Source of the DNA: Streptomyces antarcticus
Lineage (GTDB): Bacteria; Actinomycetota; Actinomycetes; Streptomycetales; Streptomycetaceae
Direction: 5' to 3'
DNA: 64,000 nt
Assembly: GCF_026627255.1 (NCBI RefSeq)
Contig: NZ_JAPNLM010000006.1
Span: forward strand, 186,001-250,000
This document shows, piece by piece, positions 52,001 to 64,000 of this stretch. Position numbers and translations under genes: made by a program. Every line of letters begins with the position of its first letter. Position 1 is the stretch's first letter. The notes under the pieces were generated by a model that was not told the origin of the DNA, ran no database searches, and was given only the letters and a program-made list of their open reading frames with translations.

Positions 52001-55000
52001 AAGAGCAGTGGACCGCCCACGCGGCCGGCTTGCTCACGTTCTCCGTCCCCTCGCCGGGCGTTTCCATGGACCAGTGGCCCCCGGCCGATGGCACCCCCAT
52101 CCCGCTGGACGGCGTTTACGACCGCCTCGACGACTTGGGCTACGGCTACGGGCCGGCCTTCCACGGTCTGCGCGCCGCCTGGCGCGCCGGTGACGACCTC
52201 TTCGCCGAGGTCGCCCTGCCCGACCAGCTCCAGACCGAAGCCGCGCGCTTCGGTGTGCACCCCGCCCTCCTCGACGCGGTTCTGCACCCGCTCGTGCTGG
52301 AGGCCGCGGCCTCGGAGCAGGACGACAGCACGATCCGTCTGCCGTTCTCGTTCTCGGGCTTCGTGCTGCACGCGGTCGGTGCCACGGTGCTGCGCGTCCG
52401 CTGGACCCGTACCGGCCAGGACACGGCCCGTCTCGCTCTCGCCGACGGCGCCGGCGCTCCGGTGGCGGCGATCGAGTCGGTCGCCCTGCGGCCGATCGCC
52501 CGCGATCAGCTCGCCGTTGCCGGCCCGGCCGTGGAGTCCCTGTACCGGGTGGCCTGGGAGGCCGTCCCGGCGGCCGAGCCGGTCGCCGACCAGCGGTGGG
52601 TCCGGCTGGGCGAGGCGCCCTACGCCGACCTCGCCGCGCTCAGCGCCGCGGTCGACGCCGGATCTGCCGTACCGGAGTTCGTGGTGATCGGCGAGCAGGA
52701 GCTCGTCGCCGGCACCACCGGCGATGTACTCGACCAGACCCACGCCACGGCGGCGCGCGGGCTGGAAGCGGTGCGGGAATGGCTGGCCGCCCCGCAGTTC
52801 GCGGAGAGCCGCCTCGTCCTCGTCGTGCCGGACGACGCGCTGCACACAGCCCCGCTCGTGGGCCTGATCCGTACCGCGCAGACCGAGCAGCCCGACCGAC
52901 TGGTCCTCGCCCACGTGGATGAGGGTGGTCTGGAGCTGCTGCCTGCCGTGTTGGCTTCCGGTGAGCCTGAGGTGGCGGTGCGGGGCGGCGGCTTGTTCCT
53001 GCCGCGTCTGACGCGTGCTGCGGGTGTCGTGGCGGGTGTGGTGGAGGGTCTGGATCCGGAGGGTACGGTCCTGGTGACCGGTGCTCTGGGTACGCTGGGC
53101 CGTCTGGTGGCGCGTCGGTTGGTGACGCATCACGGTGCGAGGCACCTGCTGTTGGTGTCGCGCCGTGGTGGTGAGACTCCGGGTGCTGCCGAGTTCGTGG
53201 CGGAGCTGGCGGAGTTGGGTGCGCGGGCTTGGGTGGCGGCGTGTGACGTGTCGGACTTCGACGCGCTGGCGGGTCTGTTGGACGAGGTCGCGGTCGAGCG
53301 TCCGCTGACTGCCGTGGTGCATACGGCGGGTGTCTTGGACGATGGGACGGTCGAGTCGCTGTCGGCCGGTCATCTGGAGCGGGTGATGCGTCCGAAGGTG
53401 GACGCGGCCTGGAACCTCCACCGCCTCACCGAGTCCCTCGGCCTCGCCTCGTTCGTCATGTTCTCGTCCATCGCGGGTCTCATGGGCAACGCCGGCCAGG
53501 CCAACTACGCGGCCGCGAACACCTTCCTCGACGCCCTCGCGCAGCACCGCCGCGCTAAGAAGCTGCCCGCCACCTCCCTCGCGTGGAGCCTGTGGGACAG
53601 CGCCGACGGCATGGCCGGAACCCTCGCCGACGCCGACGTCGCGCGGTGGAAGCGGAGCGGAATCGTCCCGCTGACCCCGGAACTGGGTCTCGATCTGTTC
53701 GACGCGGCGCTCGCCTCGGCGGAGCCGCTGCTGGTCCCCGCCGAACTCGACCTGGGCGCCCTGCGCGCCCGGGCCGAGGAGAACGCGCTCCCCGAGCTGT
53801 TCACCGGCCTGGTCCGCGTCCGCCGCCGGCAGGCGGCCGGCGCCGCCCGCGGCGCCGACTCGTCGTGGGTCCAGCGGCTGATCGAGCTGGCCGCGGAGGA
53901 GCGGGCGCAGGCCGTGCTCCAGACCGTACGGGAGACCGTGGGGCTGGTCCTCGGGCACGGGGCCAACGCCGACATCGACGCGGCCAAGGCCTTCAACGAC
54001 ACCGGCTTCGACTCCCTCACGGGTGTCGAATTGCGCAACCGGCTCAACTCGGTGACCGGTCTGCGACTGCCCACCACCCTCGTGTTCGACCACCCGTCGC
54101 CCCAGGCGGTGGCGGACTTCCTGCTGGACCGGCTCGACGCGACCGGAACGGCCGTCGTCCCGTCGGTGGCCGCCCACGCCCCGGGACGGGACGAGCCGAT
54201 CGCCGTGGTCGGTATGGGTTGCCGCTACCCGGGCGGGGTCTCCTCGCCGGAGGACCTGTGGCGGCTCGTGGCGGAGGGCCGGGACGCGATCGACGAGTTC
54301 CCGTCCGACCGCGGCTGGGACGTGGAAGGCCTCTTCGACCCGGACCCCGAGAAGATCGGCAAGTCGTACACCCGCAAGGGCGGATTCCTCCACGAGGCCG
54401 CGGAGTTCGATGCCGAGTTCTTCGGTCTGAGTCCGCGTGAGGCGATCGCGACCGACCCGCAGCAGCGTGTGCTGCTGGAGGTCGCGTGGGAGGCGCTGGA
54501 GCGTGCGGGAATCGATCCCGCCTCGCTGCGCGGTTCCTCGACCGGTGTCTACGCGGGTGTGATGTACAACGACTACGGGTCGCGGCTGGGGAGTGCTCCG
54601 GAGGGCTTCGAGGGGCATTTGCTGACGGGCACGATCGGGAGCGTCCTGTCGGGTCGGGTGGCTTACACGTTCGGCCTTGAAGGGCCGGCGGTGACGCTGG
54701 ACACGGCGTGTTCCTCGTCGCTGGTAGCGGTGCACCTGGCCGCTCAGGCGCTGCGCCAGGGCGAGTGCTCGATGGCACTCGCCGGCGGTGTCACCGTGAT
54801 GTCCACGCCAACGACCTTTGTCGAGTTCTCGCGTCAGCGTGGTCTGTCGCCGGACGGGACCTGCAAGTCGTTCGCGGCTTCGGCGGACGGTACGGGTTGG
54901 GCCGAGGGCGCGGGCATGCTGGTCCTGGAGCGTCTGTCGGACGCTCAGCGGCTCGGGCACAACATCCTTGGTGTGATACGCGGTTCCGCGGTCAACCAGG

Positions 55001-58000
55001 ACGGTGCGAGCAACGGCCTCACCGCCCCCAACGGGCCCTCGCAGGAACGCGTCATCCGCCAGGCCCTCGCCAACGCCCGCCTCGCTCCGCACGAGGTGGA
55101 CGCGGTCGAGGCGCACGGCACCGGCACCCGGCTCGGTGACCCGATCGAGGCCAACGCGCTGCTGGCCACCTACGGTCAGGACCGCGAAGAGCCGCTGCGT
55201 CTGGGATCGATCAAGTCGAACATCGGTCACACGCAGGCTGCCGCGGGTGTCGCGGGCATCATCAAGATGCTGATGGCGATGCGTAACGGGGAGCTTCCGG
55301 CGACGCTGCACGTGGAAGAGCCGACGCCGCACGTCGACTGGTCGACGGGTGCGGTGGAGCTGGTCACCGAGCGTCGGGCGTGGCCGGAGGTGGCGCGTCC
55401 GCGTCGCGCGGCCGTGTCCTCGTTCGGTATCAGTGGTACGAACGCGCATGTGGTCCTGGAGCAGGGCCCGGAGCCGGTCGTGGCCGGTGAGCTGGTGGTG
55501 GCGGGGCTTCCGCTGGTGGTCTCGGCGAAGAGCGAGGCGGCCCTGGCGGCGCGTGCCGGCCAGGTGCGTGAGCTGCTGGCCTCGGAGATCGTCGATTCGG
55601 CGCGGGTGGCTTCGGCTCTCGCGACCCGGGTCCCGCACCTCCCCTTCCGGGCGACGGTTTCGGGCGCCGGCCGGGATGAGCTGTTGGCGGGTCTTGAGGC
55701 GCTGGCCTCGGGTGGGTCCGCGGCGAACCTGGTGCAGGGTGTGGTCACGGGCTCGGGCAAGACGGTGTTCGTGTTCCCGGGTCAGGGTTCGCAGTGGCAG
55801 GGCATGGCTCTGGAACTCTTCGACTCCTCGCCGGTGTTCGCCGCCCGGCTGGTGGAGTGTGAGCGGGCGTTGGCGCCGTTCACGGACTGGTCGCTGCTGG
55901 ACGTTCTGCGCGGTGTGGAGGGGGCGCCCGGTTTCGATCGGGTGGAGGTGGTGCAGCCGGCGCTGTGGGCGGTGATGGTGTCCCTGGCCGCGTTGTGGCG
56001 TTCGGTGGGTATCGAGCCGGATGCGGTGATCGGTCACTCGCAGGGTGAGATCGCGGCGGCCGCGGTGTCGGGGGCGCTGTCGCTGGTCGACGCGGCGAAG
56101 GTCGTGGCGTTGCGCAGCCGGGCGATCGTGAAGCTGGCTGGTACGGGTGGCATGGTCTCGGTGGCCCTGCCGGCCGACGAGGTCCGTGCGCTCATCGCCC
56201 GCTGGGACGGCGCCATCGACATCGCCGCACACAACGGCCCGCGTTCCGTGGTGGTCGCCGGAGAGGTGACCGCTCTTGAGGAGATGGTCGCCTACTGCAA
56301 GGACAACAAGATGCGCGCCAAGCGCATCCCGGTCGACTACGCCTCCCACTCCGCGCACGTCGAAAGCCTGCGGGACGAGCTCCTGGACGCCTTGTCCTCG
56401 CTCACCCCGCGCGCCGTCAAGGTGCCCTTCCTCTCCACCGTCACCGGGCAGCCGCTGGACGGCACGGAGCTCGACGGCTCGTACTGGTTCCGCAACCTCC
56501 GCCAGACCGTCCAGCTGGAGGAGGCCACCCGGACCCTGCTCGACCAGGGCCACCGCGTCTTCATCGAGGCCAGCGCCCACCCGGTGCTGACCGTCGCACT
56601 CCAGGAGACCATCGACGACAGCTCGTACGAGAGCGCCGTCACCGTGCCCTCGCTCCACCGTGACGAGGGTGGACTCGACGACTTCCTCGCCTCCGCGGCG
56701 CAGGCCCACGTCTCGGGCGCCCCGCTCGACTGGGCCGCCGTGGTCGGCGGACCCGGCGCGGTCGTCGACCTGCCGACCTACCCCTTCCAGCGCCGGCGGC
56801 ACTGGCTGGAGGGCCCGGCGCTCGCCGGGGACGCGGGCGGGCTCGGCATGGCCGCCGAGCGGCACCCGCTCATCGGCGCCGCGCTCTGGATGGCCGACGA
56901 GGACAAGCTTGTCCTCAGCGGCCGGATCGCCCTGAACACGCAGCCGTGGCTGGCCGACCACGCCGTGGCCGGCACCGTACTGCTCCCCGGTACCGCCTTC
57001 GTGGACCTCGCCATCCGTGCGGGTGACCACACGGGCCTCGACCAGCTCGACGAGCTGACCCTGCAGGCACCGCTGGTGCTGGCAGGCCGGGGTGGAGTAC
57101 AGCTCCAGGTCGTGGTCGACGCTCCGGACGAGGAGGGCCGGCGCGCCCTGTCGGTCCACTCCCGCCCGGAGCCCGAGTCCGACGACGCCCCCATCCACCA
57201 GTGGACCCTGCACGCCACCGGTGTACTGGGCCACGCGGAAGGACGGGCGGGCGTACCGGCCGACACGGCCTGGCCCCCGGCCGGCGCCGAGCCGGTCGAC
57301 CTGACGGTGGCGTACGACACACTCGCCGAGCGGGGCTTCCAGTACGGACCCACCTTCCAGGGCCTGCGGGCGCTGTGGCGCGCCGGACAGGAGATGTTCG
57401 CCGAGGTCGCCCTCCCGAAGGACGTCCCCCTGGGCGACTTCGGGATCCATCCGGCCCTCCTCGACGCCGCCCTGCACCCGCTGGCGCTCGCGGAGGACGG
57501 CCGCCTGGTGCTGCCGTTCGCCTGGACCGGAGTACGCCTGCACGCGGTGAACGCCAGCGTGCTGCGCGTACGGATCACCCCCGAGGGCTCGGGCACCGCC
57601 CTGTCCCTCGCCGATGCGAGCGGTGCGCCGATCGCCTCGGTGCGGACGCTCAGCCTGCGGGCCGTCGACCCCGCGCAGCTGGCCGGCTCGGTCACCCCCC
57701 GCCAGCCGCTGCTCCAGGTCGAGTGGACCACCGCCCCGGAGGCGGCCCCGGTCGCCGACTGGGCCGTCCTCGACGAGACCGGCCACGGTCTGCCCGCCCC
57801 CCTGGGCTGCTACTCGGACCTCGCCGGCATCGTCGGAACCCCGCCGCTCGTCGTGGTCCCCTTCCCCGGCGAGGACGGCCCCGGCGCCGTGGCACACCGC
57901 GCCCTGCGGCTGGCCCAGGCATGGCTCGCCGAGGAGCGGTTCGCCGACTCGCGCCTGGTCTTCGTGACCCGTGACGCGACCACCGCCCGCACGGAGGCCG

Positions 58001-61000
58001 GCCTCGGCTCGGCTCCCGTCTGGGGGCTGGTGCGTACCGCCATGGCCGAGAACCCCGACCGGTTCGGCCTGCTGGACCTGACAGACTGGGACCTCTCCGA
58101 GGCCGAGCTCGGCCGTGCGCTGGCCGTACCGGAAGCGCAGGTGAGCCTGCGGGACGGGGCACTGCTCGTACCGCGGCTGGTCAAGTCGCCCACGACGGGC
58201 GACACCGTGCCCGCCCTGAACCCCGAGGGCACCGTCCTCATCACGGGCGCCACCGGCACCCTGGGCCAGTTGTTCGCCCGCCACCTCGTCGCCGAACACG
58301 GCGTACGGCAACTGCTGCTGGCGAGCCGCCGCGGCCGGGACGCCGCGGGCATGCTCGAGCTGGAGGCCGAACTCACGGCCCACGGAGCCGACGTGTCCGT
58401 GGTCGCCTGTGACACGGCCGACCGCGCCGCGGTCGCCGCGATGCTGGGGGCGATCCCCGCGGAGCACCCGCTCACCGCGGTCCTGCACACCGCCGGCGTC
58501 CTCGACGACGGCACGCTGCACGCCCTCACGGCCGAGCAGCTCGACACCGTACTGCGCCCCAAGGTCGATGCCGCCCGGCACCTGCACGAGCTGACGGCCG
58601 ACCTGGAACTGGACGCGTTCGTCCTGTTCTCCTCGCTGGCCGGTACGGTCGGCACCGCGGGACAGGCCAACTACGCCGCGGCCAACACCTATCTGGACGC
58701 CCTCGCGCACCACCGCCAGGCCCTGGCCCTGCCCGGTACGTCGCTGGCCTGGGGCCTGTGGGCCGAGGGCAGCGGGATGACCGGTCACCTGACCGACGCC
58801 GACCTCGCCCGCATGTCCCGGGGCGGCATCGCCCCCATCGGCAGCGAGCAGGGGCTGGCGCTGTTCGACGCGGCCCTCGCGACCCGTCGGCCGGTGCTCG
58901 TTCCGGCGCTGCTGGACTACACCGGACTGCGGGCACAGAGCGAGGACGGCACCCTGCCCGCGCTCTTCCACGGCCTGGTGCGCCCGGCGCGACGCGCCGC
59001 CGTCGGCGAGCGGGCGGGCGGGAACTCCCTCCAGGAACGCCTGGCGCCCCTGGCCCTCCAGGACCAGGAGCGCGCGCTGCTGGAACTGGTCCGCGGCGTG
59101 GTGGCCTCCGTACTGGGGCACAGCGACGCCGACCAGGTCGCGCCCGGCCGGGCCTTCAACGAGCTGGGCTTCGACTCGCTCAAGGCAGTGGAACTGCGCA
59201 ACCGGCTGAACGCGGCCGCAGGTCTGAAGCTGCCCGCGACGCTGGTGTTCGACTACCCGAACACGGTCGAGCTGGCTGGCTTCCTGCGGACCGAACTGCT
59301 CGGCTCGGCCGCCGCGGTGGCCGTGGCGGCCGAACCGGTCGTCGGCGCCTCCGACGAGCCGATCGCGATCGTCGCGATGGCCTGCCGCTACCCGGGCGAG
59401 GTCAGCTCCCCGGAAGAGCTGTGGGCGCTGCTGTCCGACGAGCGGGACGCCATCGGCCCGTTCCCGAACGACCGCGGCTGGGACCTGGACGGCCTGTACG
59501 ACACGGACCCCGACCACGTGGGCACCTCGTACACCCGGCACGGCGGGTTCCTCCACGAGGCTCCGCAGTTCGACCCCGAGCTGTTCGGGGTGAGCGCCCG
59601 GGAGGCCACCGCCATCGACCCGCAGCAGCGCCTCCTGCTGGAAATCTGCTGGGAGGCCTTCGAGCGCGCGGGCATCGACCCGACCTCTCTCAAGGGCAGC
59701 CAGACCGGTGTGTTCGCCGGTGTCATGGCCAACGACTACGCGGCACGCCTGAAGAATGCGCCCGAGGCCCTGGAGGGCTACCTGTCGGTCGGCAGCACGG
59801 TCAGTGTCGCCTCCGGCCGCGTCGCCTACACCTTCGGCCTGCAGGGACCGGCAATCACCGTCGACACCGCCTGCTCCTCCTCGCTCGTCTCCATCCACCT
59901 CGCCGCGCAGGCGCTGCGGAACGGCGAATGCGGGCTGGCCCTGGCCGGCGGTGTGACCGTAATGGCCGCGCCCACTCTGTTCGTCGAGTTCAGCCGTCAG
60001 CGCGGCCTGGCACCGGACGGCAGGTGCAAGTCCTTCTCCGCGCGGGCGGACGGGGCGGCCTGGGCCGAAGGCGCCGGAATCCTCCTGCTGGAGCGGCTCT
60101 CCGATGCCCAGCGCAACGGCCGCCGGATCCTCGGCGTGATCCGCGGAACCGCCGTCAACCAGGATGGTGCGAGCAACGGCCTCACCGCCCCCAACGGCCC
60201 CTCCCAGGAGCGGGTGATCCGCCAAGCCCTGACCAACGCGGGCCTGACCACCGCGGACGTCGACGCGCTGGAGGCCCACGGCACCGGCACCACGCTGGGC
60301 GACCCGATCGAGGCCCAGGCCGTACTCGCCACCTACGGGCAGGAGCGCCCGTCGCCCCTCCTGATGGGCTCCCTGAAGTCCAACATCGGACACTCCCAGG
60401 CCGCCGCCGGTGTGGCCGGCGTCATCAAGATGGTCATGGCGATGCAGCACGGGGTGCTCCCCAAGAGCCTCCACATCGACGAGCCCAGCGCGCACGTCGA
60501 CTGGTCCGCCGGCGAGGTGGAACTGCTCACCGAGGCGGTGCCGTGGCCCGAGTCCGAGCGGCCGCGCCGGGCAGGCGTGTCCTCCTTCGGCATCAGCGGT
60601 ACCAATGCCCACGTCATCGTGGAGCAGCCGCCGGCCGAGGGGACGGTCCCGCCGGCCGAGCCGATGCCGGTCGTGCCGCTGCTGCTGTCCGCGCACAACG
60701 ACGCGGCCCTGCTGGCGCAGGCCGACCAGGTGGGCGCGACCCTCGTCGGCACCGGGCAGCAGGACCTGGCCTCGACGGGCCGGACCCTGGCCGTCGGACG
60801 GGCCGGACTGCCGCACCGCGCCGTGGTAGTGGCCTCCACCGCCACCGAAGCGGTCGACGGACTCGCGGCACTGACCGTGCGGGGTACACCCGTGGACGGC
60901 CGTACGGCCTTCCTCTTCACCGGTCAGGGCAGCCAGCGACTCGGCATGGGCCGGGAGCTGTACACCACCTACCCCGCCTACGCCGAGGCCCTGAACGCCG

Positions 61001-64000
61001 TATGCGAAGAACTCGACCGGTGGCTGGAAACACCGCTGCTCGACGTCCTCTTCGGTGAGGACCCGGCGCCGCTGGACCAGACAGGCTTCACGCAGGCCGC
61101 CCTGTTCGCAACCGAGGTCGCGCTGTTCCGGCTCCTCGAAGACTGGGGCGTACGGCCGGACTTCCTCGCGGGCCACTCCATCGGTGAGCTGGCCGCCGCT
61201 CACGTCGCCGGCGTCCTCTCGCTGGCGGACGCGGCGCAGCTCGTCGCGGCCCGCGGCAGGCTGATGCAGGAACTGCCCGGCGACGGCGCGATGCTCGCCG
61301 TGCAGGCCGAGGAGCAGGAGGTGCTGCCGCTGCTCGCCGGACGGGAGCACCTCCTGGGCATCGCCGCCGTCAACGGCCCCGCCTCCCTGGTGCTCTCGGG
61401 CGACGCGGAAGCCGTCGAGGCCATCGGAGCCGAACTCTCCGCCCAGGGACGCAAGACCAAGCGACTGCGCGTCAGCCACGCCTTCCACTCCCCGCACGTG
61501 GACGCGATGCTGGACGAATTCCAAATGGTCGCGAAGGGGCTCACGTTCGCCGCGCCCATCATCCCGATTGTCTCCACACTGACCGGGCAGCTGGTCGGCG
61601 CCGAGGAACTGACCACGCCCGAGTACTGGGTTCGGCACGTCCGCCGGCCCGTGCGCTTCCTGGACGCGGCACGCGCCCTGGAGGCCGAAGGCGTACGGAC
61701 CTTCCTGGAGCTCGGCCCGGACGGCGTGCTCAGCGCGATGGCGCAGGACTTCCTCGACGCGCGATCGCTCCTGGTCCCGGTGCTGCGCGGTGGGCGCCAC
61801 GAGCCGTACACCGCCGTCACCGCCCTGGCCCACGCCCACGTACGGGGCGTGCCGGTGGACTGGCGCGCACTGTTCGGCGAGAACGCCGGACCGGCCGCGG
61901 ACCTGCCGACCTACCCCTTCCAGCGCCAGCGCTACTGGCTCACGGAGGGGCCCGGCGGTGGCGACGTCACCTCGGCCGGACTCGACTCCGCACGGCACCC
62001 GCTGCTCGGGGCCGCGGTTCCGCTCGCCGACTCCGACGGTGTCCTGTTCACCGGCCGGATCTCGGCCCGCAGCCACCCCTGGTTCGCCGACCATGCCGTC
62101 GCCGGCACCCTGCTGGTCCCGGGCACGGCCCTGGTGGAGGTCGCGCTCCACGCGGGCGCCGCACTCGGCTGCGAGCGGCTGGAGGAACTCGCCCTCCAGG
62201 CACCCCTGGTCCTTCCCGACGAGGGTGCCCTCCAGCTCCAGATCACCGTCGGCGGCCCCGATGGAGACGGCCGCAGGCCCGTCACCGTCCACTCGCGCGG
62301 GGACCAGGAAGGCGACTTCTGGAACCGGCACGCCACCGGAACCGTGGTGGCCGCCGTTCCCGGCGGCCCCGAACCCGACCTCGCGTCCTGGCCTCCGGCC
62401 GGCGCCGAACCCCAGTCGGTCGAGGACCTGTACGACCGCCTCGCCGACCAGGGCTACGGCTACGGCCCCGCCTTCCAGGGCCTCCAGGCGGCATGGCGCT
62501 CGGGCGAGGACCTCTACGCCGAGGTACGGCTGTCCGTCGACCCTGATGGATTCGCCCTGCACCCGGCACTGTTCGACGCCGCGCTGCACGCACTGCTCCT
62601 GGAGGAGTCGGCCGAACTACGGCTGCCCTTCTCCTTCGGCGGCGTCCAGCTGACCAGGTCCCGGACCGGCAACCTGCGGGTCAAGCTGTCGGCCGGCCCG
62701 GACGGAACGGTCGCGGTCAGCATCGCCGACGAGACGGGCGCGCCGGTCGCCACCGTCGCATCGCTCGCCCTGCGGGCCCTGTCGGCGGGGACCGCGCCGA
62801 CCCGCTCCGACCAGCACGTGTACGCGGTGGAGCGGACCGGTGTGGAACTCCCCACCGGCGGCGGCACGACCATCGTGGTTCTCGGCGAGGCCGACCTCGG
62901 ACTCGTCGCCGAGCACCACGCCGACCTGGCAGCCTCGACGGCGCACGGCGCGGCCGCACCCGACGTGGTCGTCCTTCCGGTACGCCCGGCCACCCCGCAG
63001 GAGACCGGCCGGGTCACCGAGGAGGTGCTGGCGGTACTGCGGCAGTGGCTCGCCACCGACGCGCTGGCCGGAGCGCGGCTCGCCGTGGTCAGCACCGGGG
63101 AACTGGCGCACAGCGCACTCACCGGGCTGATGCGGACCGCCGAGTCGGAACACCCGGGACGTTTCCAGTACGTGATCACGGACGGCCTGCCGGCCAGCCG
63201 CGAGCTGCTGGCCGCGGCCCTGGCCGACCCCCGACCGCAGCTCGAACTGCACGAGGGACAGGCTTACGTGACCCGGCTCGCCAAAATCCCGTACCCGGTC
63301 CGGACCCCGGACGTCGACGACGCGTTCGACCCGGAGCGTACGGTGCTGATCACCGGTGGCACGGGCGCACTCGGAGCCCAGGTCGCCCGGCACCTGGTGA
63401 CCGGCCGCGGCGCCCGGCGCCTGCTGCTCACCAGTCGGCGAGGCGGGGCGGAGGACCTGGTCGCCGAACTGACGGCGCTCGGTGCGGACGTACGGGTCGC
63501 GGCATGCGACGCGGCCGACCGCGACGCGCTGGCCGGGCTGCTCGCCTCGATCCCGGACGAGTACCCGCTCGCCGCGGTCGTGCACGCGGCCGGAGTCGTC
63601 GAGGACGCCACGCTGGAGGCCATGAGCCCGGAGAGCCTCTCCCGGGTCCTGCGGCCGAAGGTGGAAGCCGCCTGGAACCTGCACGAGCTGACCGCCGGAC
63701 TGGAGCTGACGGACTTCGTCCTCTTCTCTTCCGTCGCCGGCCTGGTGGGCAACGCCGGACAGGCCAACTACGCAGCCGGCAACACCTTCCTGGACGCGCT
63801 CGCCGAACACCGGCGCGCCGAGGGCCTGCCCGCTGTGTCCCTCGCCTGGGGTATGTGGCAGGACGGCATGGCGAGCGACCTCGACCGTGCCGACCGGGCC
63901 AGGCTCGCACGCAACGGGATCCTGCCGATGCCGACCGACCGGGCACTCGCGGCCCTCGACACGGCCCTGGCCGGAGCCAAGGCGCCACAAGCCGACGGCG
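46066..64000 (+). CDS. Giant modular type I polyketide synthase: KSQ loading module plus three KS-AT-DH-KR modules (3' partial)
   Basis: The frame is open from ATG 46066 past the right edge (at least 5978 residues). Loading module: KS with TGQSSS, Gln170 replacing the active Cys (His305 and His345 kept); AT with GHSQG (Ser623) and YASH (723-726), methylmalonyl type; ACP Ser940. Module 1: KS Cys1173; AT GHSVG/HAFH (1608, 1707), malonyl; DH His1908/Asp2070; KR with LDD at 2424-2426 and Tyr2481; ACP Ser2650. Module 2: KS Cys2882; AT GHSQG/YASH (3325, 3425), methylmalonyl; DH His3632/Asp3800; KR LDD, Tyr4203; ACP Ser4371. Module 3: KS Cys4603; AT GHSIG/HAFH (5038, 5138), malonyl; DH His5343/Asp5504; KR VED, Tyr5902; its ACP lies beyond the window. 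No enoylreductase is present. There is no N-terminal docking domain, so this is the first PKS protein; it should build 4-methylnona-2,4,6-trienoyl-ACP. Confidence 0.95.
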   Translation, partial: MAEFQADTSASTEAIAIVGISCRLPHAENPAQLWQLLRDGRSAIGAPPAGRPELISRPGGYLDDVSGFDAGFFGISPSEASSMDPQQRLMLELAWEALEDARILPSDLADSRTGVFVGVIADDYAALTHQHGAEGITRHTLTGLNRGVVANRISYTLGLHGPSAAVDTGQSSSLVAVHLAVESLRRGESAMAIAGGVNLNLVPDSTIGAERFGALSPDGLSFTFDARANGYVRGEGGAFVVLKPLHAAVADGDPVYCVLRGSAMNNDGTTEGLTVPSPAGQQDVLRQAYERAKVSAEQVQYVELHGTGTKLGDPIEASALGAVLGDGRVDGAELRVGSVKTNVGHLEGAAGIVGLLKAALCIRHRELVPSLNYETPNPDIPFDELKLAVQRSREPWPRPDEPLYAGVSSFGVGGTNCHVVLSDWRTESAAQELPGAESGSGVVPWVVSAKSAEAVAGQAGRLVSFLGDRPGLDVAAVGRSLVVSRARFDHRAVVVGETREELVAGVRALAAGVPAAGVVSGRAVPGGAGKTVFVFPGQGSQWQGMALELFDSSPVFAGRLVECEQALAPFTDWSLLDVLRGVEGAPDSDRVDVVQPALWAVMVSLAALWRSVGIEPDAVVGHSQGEIAAAVVAGALSLEDAAKIVALRSRAIVKLAGTGGMVSVALPADEVRELIAPWGGAIDIAAHNGPMSTVVSGAPEALADLVAQSEVKGYRARTVPVDYASHSAHVDLLEDELRELLAGVTPRAGDIRFFSTVTGQPLNGEELDGEYWFRNLRQTVQLEEATRALLGDGHRVFIEVSAHPVLTSALSDTADEAGVGGTIVVGSLRRDDGGRDRFLASVAEAHVNGVGVEWERFLPGSGLVDLPTYAFQRQRFWLDGSAIGPVQVRTVAARRSGPKRSAPRGDELELVRAHVAAVLGHGSARDVDIDTTFKDLGFDSVSAVELRNALNRATGLSLPSGLLFNHPTPAVLAEHLGGQLLGLDQSQGQDDDAYEAIAPDEPIAIVGMACRLPGGVASPEDLWRLVSGEVDAVDGFPTNRGWDLDSLFAPDPGSPGKTYATKGGFLHDADRFDAEFFGISPREAAAMEPQQRLLLETAWEAFEQAGIDPAALRGTRTGVYVGAVAQEYGPRLHEPSGGYDGYLLTGNTVSVASGRLAYTFGLEGPAVTVDTACSSSLVALHLAAQSLRQGESSVAIAGGVSVMATPGMFVEFSRQRGLSPDGRCKAFSSSADGTGWAEGVGLLVLERLSDAERNGHQVLAVIRGSAVNQDGASNGLTAPNGPSQERVIRAALANARLSASEVDAVEAHGTGTKLGDPIEAQALLATYGQDREEPLRLGSLKSNIGHPQAAAGAAGVIKMVMAMRNGVLPATLHVDEPTSHVDWSAGAVELLTQAQEWPELDRPRRAGISSFGISGTNAHLIVEQVTETEAPVEELSVSGPVPWVVSGKSGAALSEQADRLVSFVEERPELDVVAVGRSLAVSRARFDHRAVVVGETREELLDALRALTPDEAVSAGSVAFLFSGQGSQRVGMGRELYVSEPMFAAAYDEVVAALDVHLDRSLAGVIEGEPELLQRTVFTQPALFAIEVSLFRLLSHYGVTPDYLVGHSVGELAAAHVAGVLSLEDGARLVCARARLMDGVAEGGAMVALNAGEEKVSGWLEGRAGVDVAGFNSPGSTVISGDETEVLEVLEMARAEGVKATRLKVSHAFHSAHLDGVLDELTEVARSLTYSAPQIPVVSNVTGQLIEEFTADHWAVQARSAVRFADGIETLAGLGVTAFVELGPDGTLAGLTNECLAEATGVVVVPVLRKDREEKRSLLTALASVHTHGVGVDWEGFFPGSACVELPTYAFQRERFWLDAPRSGDAAGLGLTAVDHPLLAAMITEPDGDAVQFSASVSLSSHPWLADHAMGGTVLVPGTVFLELAGTAAEQLGYATVEELTLQAPLILSEKTGAQLRLTVDRADARGDRQFTVYSRTGEEQWTAHAAGLLTFSVPSPGVSMDQWPPADGTPIPLDGVYDRLDDLGYGYGPAFHGLRAAWRAGDDLFAEVALPDQLQTEAARFGVHPALLDAVLHPLVLEAAASEQDDSTIRLPFSFSGFVLHAVGATVLRVRWTRTGQDTARLALADGAGAPVAAIESVALRPIARDQLAVAGPAVESLYRVAWEAVPAAEPVADQRWVRLGEAPYADLAALSAAVDAGSAVPEFVVIGEQELVAGTTGDVLDQTHATAARGLEAVREWLAAPQFAESRLVLVVPDDALHTAPLVGLIRTAQTEQPDRLVLAHVDEGGLELLPAVLASGEPEVAVRGGGLFLPRLTRAAGVVAGVVEGLDPEGTVLVTGALGTLGRLVARRLVTHHGARHLLLVSRRGGETPGAAEFVAELAELGARAWVAACDVSDFDALAGLLDEVAVERPLTAVVHTAGVLDDGTVESLSAGHLERVMRPKVDAAWNLHRLTESLGLASFVMFSSIAGLMGNAGQANYAAANTFLDALAQHRRAKKLPATSLAWSLWDSADGMAGTLADADVARWKRSGIVPLTPELGLDLFDAALASAEPLLVPAELDLGALRARAEENALPELFTGLVRVRRRQAAGAARGADSSWVQRLIELAAEERAQAVLQTVRETVGLVLGHGANADIDAAKAFNDTGFDSLTGVELRNRLNSVTGLRLPTTLVFDHPSPQAVADFLLDRLDATGTAVVPSVAAHAPGRDEPIAVVGMGCRYPGGVSSPEDLWRLVAEGRDAIDEFPSDRGWDVEGLFDPDPEKIGKSYTRKGGFLHEAAEFDAEFFGLSPREAIATDPQQRVLLEVAWEALERAGIDPASLRGSSTGVYAGVMYNDYGSRLGSAPEGFEGHLLTGTIGSVLSGRVAYTFGLEGPAVTLDTACSSSLVAVHLAAQALRQGECSMALAGGVTVMSTPTTFVEFSRQRGLSPDGTCKSFAASADGTGWAEGAGMLVLERLSDAQRLGHNILGVIRGSAVNQDGASNGLTAPNGPSQERVIRQALANARLAPHEVDAVEAHGTGTRLGDPIEANALLATYGQDREEPLRLGSIKSNIGHTQAAAGVAGIIKMLMAMRNGELPATLHVEEPTPHVDWSTGAVELVTERRAWPEVARPRRAAVSSFGISGTNAHVVLEQGPEPVVAGELVVAGLPLVVSAKSEAALAARAGQVRELLASEIVDSARVASALATRVPHLPFRATVSGAGRDELLAGLEALASGGSAANLVQGVVTGSGKTVFVFPGQGSQWQGMALELFDSSPVFAARLVECERALAPFTDWSLLDVLRGVEGAPGFDRVEVVQPALWAVMVSLAALWRSVGIEPDAVIGHSQGEIAAAAVSGALSLVDAAKVVALRSRAIVKLAGTGGMVSVALPADEVRALIARWDGAIDIAAHNGPRSVVVAGEVTALEEMVAYCKDNKMRAKRIPVDYASHSAHVESLRDELLDALSSLTPRAVKVPFLSTVTGQPLDGTELDGSYWFRNLRQTVQLEEATRTLLDQGHRVFIEASAHPVLTVALQETIDDSSYESAVTVPSLHRDEGGLDDFLASAAQAHVSGAPLDWAAVVGGPGAVVDLPTYPFQRRRHWLEGPALAGDAGGLGMAAERHPLIGAALWMADEDKLVLSGRIALNTQPWLADHAVAGTVLLPGTAFVDLAIRAGDHTGLDQLDELTLQAPLVLAGRGGVQLQVVVDAPDEEGRRALSVHSRPEPESDDAPIHQWTLHATGVLGHAEGRAGVPADTAWPPAGAEPVDLTVAYDTLAERGFQYGPTFQGLRALWRAGQEMFAEVALPKDVPLGDFGIHPALLDAALHPLALAEDGRLVLPFAWTGVRLHAVNASVLRVRITPEGSGTALSLADASGAPIASVRTLSLRAVDPAQLAGSVTPRQPLLQVEWTTAPEAAPVADWAVLDETGHGLPAPLGCYSDLAGIVGTPPLVVVPFPGEDGPGAVAHRALRLAQAWLAEERFADSRLVFVTRDATTARTEAGLGSAPVWGLVRTAMAENPDRFGLLDLTDWDLSEAELGRALAVPEAQVSLRDGALLVPRLVKSPTTGDTVPALNPEGTVLITGATGTLGQLFARHLVAEHGVRQLLLASRRGRDAAGMLELEAELTAHGADVSVVACDTADRAAVAAMLGAIPAEHPLTAVLHTAGVLDDGTLHALTAEQLDTVLRPKVDAARHLHELTADLELDAFVLFSSLAGTVGTAGQANYAAANTYLDALAHHRQALALPGTSLAWGLWAEGSGMTGHLTDADLARMSRGGIAPIGSEQGLALFDAALATRRPVLVPALLDYTGLRAQSEDGTLPALFHGLVRPARRAAVGERAGGNSLQERLAPLALQDQERALLELVRGVVASVLGHSDADQVAPGRAFNELGFDSLKAVELRNRLNAAAGLKLPATLVFDYPNTVELAGFLRTELLGSAAAVAVAAEPVVGASDEPIAIVAMACRYPGEVSSPEELWALLSDERDAIGPFPNDRGWDLDGLYDTDPDHVGTSYTRHGGFLHEAPQFDPELFGVSAREATAIDPQQRLLLEICWEAFERAGIDPTSLKGSQTGVFAGVMANDYAARLKNAPEALEGYLSVGSTVSVASGRVAYTFGLQGPAITVDTACSSSLVSIHLAAQALRNGECGLALAGGVTVMAAPTLFVEFSRQRGLAPDGRCKSFSARADGAAWAEGAGILLLERLSDAQRNGRRILGVIRGTAVNQDGASNGLTAPNGPSQERVIRQALTNAGLTTADVDALEAHGTGTTLGDPIEAQAVLATYGQERPSPLLMGSLKSNIGHSQAAAGVAGVIKMVMAMQHGVLPKSLHIDEPSAHVDWSAGEVELLTEAVPWPESERPRRAGVSSFGISGTNAHVIVEQPPAEGTVPPAEPMPVVPLLLSAHNDAALLAQADQVGATLVGTGQQDLASTGRTLAVGRAGLPHRAVVVASTATEAVDGLAALTVRGTPVDGRTAFLFTGQGSQRLGMGRELYTTYPAYAEALNAVCEELDRWLETPLLDVLFGEDPAPLDQTGFTQAALFATEVALFRLLEDWGVRPDFLAGHSIGELAAAHVAGVLSLADAAQLVAARGRLMQELPGDGAMLAVQAEEQEVLPLLAGREHLLGIAAVNGPASLVLSGDAEAVEAIGAELSAQGRKTKRLRVSHAFHSPHVDAMLDEFQMVAKGLTFAAPIIPIVSTLTGQLVGAEELTTPEYWVRHVRRPVRFLDAARALEAEGVRTFLELGPDGVLSAMAQDFLDARSLLVPVLRGGRHEPYTAVTALAHAHVRGVPVDWRALFGENAGPAADLPTYPFQRQRYWLTEGPGGGDVTSAGLDSARHPLLGAAVPLADSDGVLFTGRISARSHPWFADHAVAGTLLVPGTALVEVALHAGAALGCERLEELALQAPLVLPDEGALQLQITVGGPDGDGRRPVTVHSRGDQEGDFWNRHATGTVVAAVPGGPEPDLASWPPAGAEPQSVEDLYDRLADQGYGYGPAFQGLQAAWRSGEDLYAEVRLSVDPDGFALHPALFDAALHALLLEESAELRLPFSFGGVQLTRSRTGNLRVKLSAGPDGTVAVSIADETGAPVATVASLALRALSAGTAPTRSDQHVYAVERTGVELPTGGGTTIVVLGEADLGLVAEHHADLAASTAHGAAAPDVVVLPVRPATPQETGRVTEEVLAVLRQWLATDALAGARLAVVSTGELAHSALTGLMRTAESEHPGRFQYVITDGLPASRELLAAALADPRPQLELHEGQAYVTRLAKIPYPVRTPDVDDAFDPERTVLITGGTGALGAQVARHLVTGRGARRLLLTSRRGGAEDLVAELTALGADVRVAACDAADRDALAGLLASIPDEYPLAAVVHAAGVVEDATLEAMSPESLSRVLRPKVEAAWNLHELTAGLELTDFVLFSSVAGLVGNAGQANYAAGNTFLDALAEHRRAEGLPAVSLAWGMWQDGMASDLDRADRARLARNGILPMPTDRALAALDTALAGAKAPQADG

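Noticed and set aside
49201..62589. A minus-strand open frame of 4462 codons opposite the PKS
   Set aside because: It mirrors the plus-strand PKS exactly. Strong third-position GC bias in repetitive PKS modules leaves few stops in this antisense frame, and its translation is low-complexity with periodic repeats matching the modules. The plus strand has complete catalytic motifs.
53000..63700. Possible enoylreductase domains between DH and KR
   Set aside because: The DH-KR spacing is filled by the structural half of each KR. No LxHxGxGGVG-type ER nucleotide motif was found in any module.
1..64000. tRNA genes, CRISPR arrays or complete insertion sequences
   Set aside because: No cloverleaf with a CCA-ready acceptor and T-loop consensus, no regularly spaced direct repeats of CRISPR type, and only truncated IS3 and IS5 remnants were seen by eye.

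Overview
The window looks like chromosomal DNA of a Streptomyces or close relative. Base composition is very high in G+C with strong G/C preference at third codon positions, many GTG starts and four-base ATGA/GTGA overlaps are used, and the gene content is typical: SpoIIE-type PP2C phosphatase, XRE/ImmA pair, MAB_1171c-type membrane protein, type I PKS, Sfp-type PPTase. No tRNA, rRNA or CRISPR array was seen.

Region 1 (1-21.0 kb) is a Wzx/Wzy-type surface or exo-polysaccharide locus. It encodes nucleotide-sugar enzymes (6-dehydrogenase, cut at the left edge; UDP-GlcNAc 2-epimerase; Gfo/Idh dehydrogenase; NAD-dependent epimerase; two DegT/DnrJ/EryC1 aminotransferases; a PglD/NeuD-type acyltransferase). 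It also encodes four family-2 glycosyltransferases, a flippase, two stand-alone Wzz-like proteins, one Wzz-Wzy fusion, a secreted beta-helix protein and a secreted 1099-residue multidomain protein. The set suggests a repeat unit with an acylated amino sugar or amino-uronic acid, assembled on the membrane, flipped and polymerised.

Region 2 (21.2-34.4 kb) is general chromosomal content: an MFS permease with a very long Pro/Ala/Gly loop, translationally coupled to a membrane-anchored beta-propeller protein; a VanW-type cell-wall protein; a multidomain SpoIIE phosphatase; an ABC-F ATPase; and a minus-strand set of XRE regulator, ImmA/IrrE-like HEXXH protein, MAB_1171c-type membrane protein and PAP2-like membrane protein.

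Region 3 (34.4-41.4 kb) is eroded DNA. It holds pieces of an RHS-repeat protein, a CorA transporter, an erythromycin-esterase-type gene, an IS3 transposase, a type II thioesterase, a class V aminotransferase, an acyl-CoA carboxylase beta subunit and an IS5-type transposase. Intact genes survive among them: a VOC protein, a type II thioesterase, and a metallophosphoesterase/PPTase pair (the former apparently damaged). This is the left border of the biosynthetic cluster.

Region 4 (41.4 kb-end) is the start of a polyketide cluster. Two adenylate-forming enzymes flank a 5-aminolevulinate synthase, the signature set for the C5N unit (2-amino-3-hydroxycyclopent-2-enone). A giant type I PKS follows and runs off the right edge. 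It has a KSQ loading module with a methylmalonyl-type AT, then three KS-AT-DH-KR modules (malonyl, methylmalonyl, malonyl). The predicted early intermediate is a 4-methylnona-2,4,6-trienoyl chain, so the expected product is a methyl-branched polyene polyketide, probably capped by a C5N amide. The PPTase and type II thioesterase nearby are natural helpers.
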